From NCBI GenBank assembly GCA_028284105.1, contig JANQSK010001155.1, positions 1 through 6,213 of the forward strand: a stretch of 6,213 bases of DNA, in the 5' to 3' direction. Position numbers and translations under genes: made by a program. The DNA comes from Anaerolineae bacterium (GTDB lineage: Bacteria > Chloroflexota > Anaerolineae > Promineifilales > Promineifilaceae). Of this stretch, positions 4,798 through 6,213 are shown one piece after another. Numbering within the stretch: position 1 is the first letter of the stretch; each line of letters begins with the position of its first letter. The notes under the pieces are model-generated. The model searched no databases. It was given only the letters and a program-made list of their open reading frames with translations, and had not been told where the DNA came from.

Positions 4798-6213
4798 ATG
4801 CAATCACAATCGCTTAAAAAAGTTGACGCCCTCGCCAAGGTTACCGGTCAGGCCCTTTATTCGGGAGACATAACTCCGTCTAAATTGCTGCATGGCAAGG
4901 TGCTCTTTAGCCATCAACCCCATGCCCGAATGCTATCGATGGATTTAGAGGCGGCATTGGCTGTCCCTGGGGTCATTACGATCCTTACTGCCAAAGATGT
5001 GCCCGTTAATGAATATGGCCTCATCTTTCCTGACCAACCTGTTTTGGTGGGTTTAGGTAGCGCGAAACCCCACAGTGATGTGAGTCGCTGGGAAGGGGAC
5101 CAAGTGGCGGTTGTGATAGCGGAAACAGAAACGGCCGCTTCTATTGCCCGTGAAAAAATCAAGATTGAATGGGAACCACTGCCCATCGTTTCAAATATGC
5201 AGGAAGCGATGAAGGATGAAACGGTCATTCAACCCTGGCATGGCAGCAACATCCTTAAGAAGATTAAAATCCGCAAAGGCGATATGGATCAAGGTTGGGA
5301 CCAAGCAGACGTGGTGATTGAAGGTGAGTATACGCTTCCTTATCAAGAGCATGCCTACCTCCAACCAGAAGCTGGTTTGGGGTATATCGACGATGAAGGT
5401 CGTGTCACAGTCGAAATTGGTGGCCAATGGGTGCACGAAGATTTAGAGCAAATTGCTCATGCCCTCGATTTGCCGCATGATCAGGTGCGCGTTATCTATC
5501 CTGCCATCGGTGGTGCTTTTGGTGGCAAAGAGGATATGTCTCTTCAGATTGTGCTTGGTTTGGCAGCGATGAAGCTACGAGACATGGGTGTTAATCGGCC
5601 CGTTCGGATCATTTGGACACGGGAAGAGAGCATTCTCGGACACCATAAGCGACATCAGGCGACGGTCAAAACGAAATGGGGGGCAACGAATGAAGGCAAA
5701 ATAACGGCCGTTTGGGCAGAAGTGCTCATGGACAGTGGCGCTTACGCCTACACCAGCACCAAAGTGCTTGGTAATTTCCATTTGATGGTCGCGGGCCCCT
5801 ATGAAGTGCCAAATGCCTTTTTAGACAGTTACGCCATTAGTACAAATAATGTGCCAGGTGGTGCTTTCCGCGGTTTTGGAGGTCCCCAAGGTGCTTTTGT
5901 CGCTGAATCTCAAATGAATAAGCTGGCAGCCAAGCTGGGTAAAGATCCCGTTGAATTGCGATTGCTGAACGTGCTACGAGAAGGCAGCATCATGACAGTC
6001 CAAACCCCTGTGCCTAAAGGAATCACTTTGGCTGAGGTGATTGAACAATGCGCTGAGGAAGCGGATTGGACATCACCATTATCGGAGTTTGGTGACGAAC
6101 CATTTTCACCGTTCCAATCATTACCTGCAACAAAAGGGGCATTGAAAAAAGGGCGTGGTTTTGCCTGCTCCTTTAAGAATGTGGGCTTTTCTTTTGGTTT
6201 CCCCGAGCGGTGT
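4798..6213 (+). CDS. Molybdenum hydroxylase large subunit, molybdopterin-binding (XDH/CoxL family), N-terminal part
   Basis: 472 codons are present and the frame runs off the window; family members are usually 750-790 aa. The N-terminus 'SLKKVDALAKVTGQALYSGD' is the typical opening. Motifs: 'EHAYLQPEAG' (184-193), Q210 in 'GGQWVHED', the molybdopterin loop G238-G-A-F-G-G-K-E245, and G355-A-F-R-G-F-G-G-P-Q364. From memory of bovine xanthine oxidase, E245 matches Glu802 and R358/F360 match Arg912/Phe914, while the position of Arg880 is N326. The CO dehydrogenase loop with its Cys (AYxCSFR) is absent, so this is not a form I CO dehydrogenase. It would hydroxylate an aldehyde, purine or other N-heterocycle with water-derived oxygen; the substrate is unknown. 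ATG 4798 is 3 bp after the previous stop, with AAGGA (4781-4785) 12 nt ahead; a TTG directly before it is a less likely start. No signal peptide is visible, so it is likely cytoplasmic. Confidence 0.93.
   Translation, partial: MQSQSLKKVDALAKVTGQALYSGDITPSKLLHGKVLFSHQPHARMLSMDLEAALAVPGVITILTAKDVPVNEYGLIFPDQPVLVGLGSAKPHSDVSRWEGDQVAVVIAETETAASIAREKIKIEWEPLPIVSNMQEAMKDETVIQPWHGSNILKKIKIRKGDMDQGWDQADVVIEGEYTLPYQEHAYLQPEAGLGYIDDEGRVTVEIGGQWVHEDLEQIAHALDLPHDQVRVIYPAIGGAFGGKEDMSLQIVLGLAAMKLRDMGVNRPVRIIWTREESILGHHKRHQATVKTKWGATNEGKITAVWAEVLMDSGAYAYTSTKVLGNFHLMVAGPYEVPNAFLDSYAISTNNVPGGAFRGFGGPQGAFVAESQMNKLAAKLGKDPVELRLLNVLREGSIMTVQTPVPKGITLAEVIEQCAEEADWTSPLSEFGDEPFSPFQSLPATKGALKKGRGFACSFKNVGFSFGFPERC
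5704..5711. repeat. ACGGCCGT palindromic octamer, copy 7
   Basis: Exact copy flanked as ATAACGGCCGTTT in the large-subunit gene, read ACG GCC GTT (Thr-Ala-Val, 303-305). A one-mismatch copy, ACGGCCGC, is upstream at 5131-5138 in the same gene. Confidence 0.7.

Noticed and set aside
2547..5781. Several minus-strand open frames under the lipoprotein, fusion subunit and large-subunit genes
   Set aside because: None shows a domain, a signal or a ribosome binding site, and each lies opposite a gene with intact family motifs.
4798..6213. Reading the cluster as aerobic CO dehydrogenase (coxMSL)
   Set aside because: The large subunit has AFRGFGGPQ instead of the Cys-bearing AYxCSFR loop that defines form I CoxL, and the M and S parts are fused.

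Overview
The window reads as ordinary bacterial chromosome of moderate GC, roughly 45%, with tightly packed genes. The style of several products recalls the Chloroflexota, Anaerolineae and relatives in particular: a stand-alone histidine kinase and receiver pair, a GNAT that looks like half of a tandem-GNAT protein, a short Cys-rich lipoprotein, and an FAD/2Fe-2S fusion of a molybdenum hydroxylase. That placement is inference from family style, not from a marker gene.

Layout. Bases 1-453 hold the N-terminal 151 codons of a GNAT acetyltransferase on the minus strand, cut by the window edge. From a 65-68 bp divergent gap, everything else runs on the plus strand: a six-TM histidine kinase (522-1928); a single-domain response regulator overlapping it by 8 bp (1921-2331); a small lipoprotein with its own promoter (2403-2849); a fused FAD-binding plus 2Fe-2S subunit of a xanthine dehydrogenase-family molybdenum hydroxylase (2884-4341); a 119-aa two-TM protein of unknown function (4435-4794); and the first 472 codons of the molybdopterin-binding large subunit (4798 to beyond 6213). 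No stretch longer than 100 bp lacks a gene. No RNA gene, insertion sequence or CRISPR array was seen.

How the genes fit together. The kinase and regulator form one two-component pair. The FAD/2Fe-2S protein and the large subunit together supply all cofactors of a molybdenum hydroxylase (Mo-molybdopterin, two [2Fe-2S], FAD). The two-TM protein is wedged between these two subunit genes, 3 bp from the large-subunit start, so it is a candidate membrane partner. Nothing in the sequence links the two-component pair to the hydroxylase beyond proximity.

The strongest signal not explained by genes is the palindromic octamer ACGGCCGT, usually flanked as TAACGGCCGTT. It occurs seven times exactly, where about 0.1 is expected by chance. 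It lies in two different codon phases and in unrelated proteins, much like the cyanobacterial HIP1 element but with a different sequence. A second pattern is that two transcription-start genes (522, 2403) have a -10-like box 6-9 bp before the ATG and no ribosome binding site, suggesting leaderless mRNAs, whereas operon-internal genes carry Shine-Dalgarno sites.
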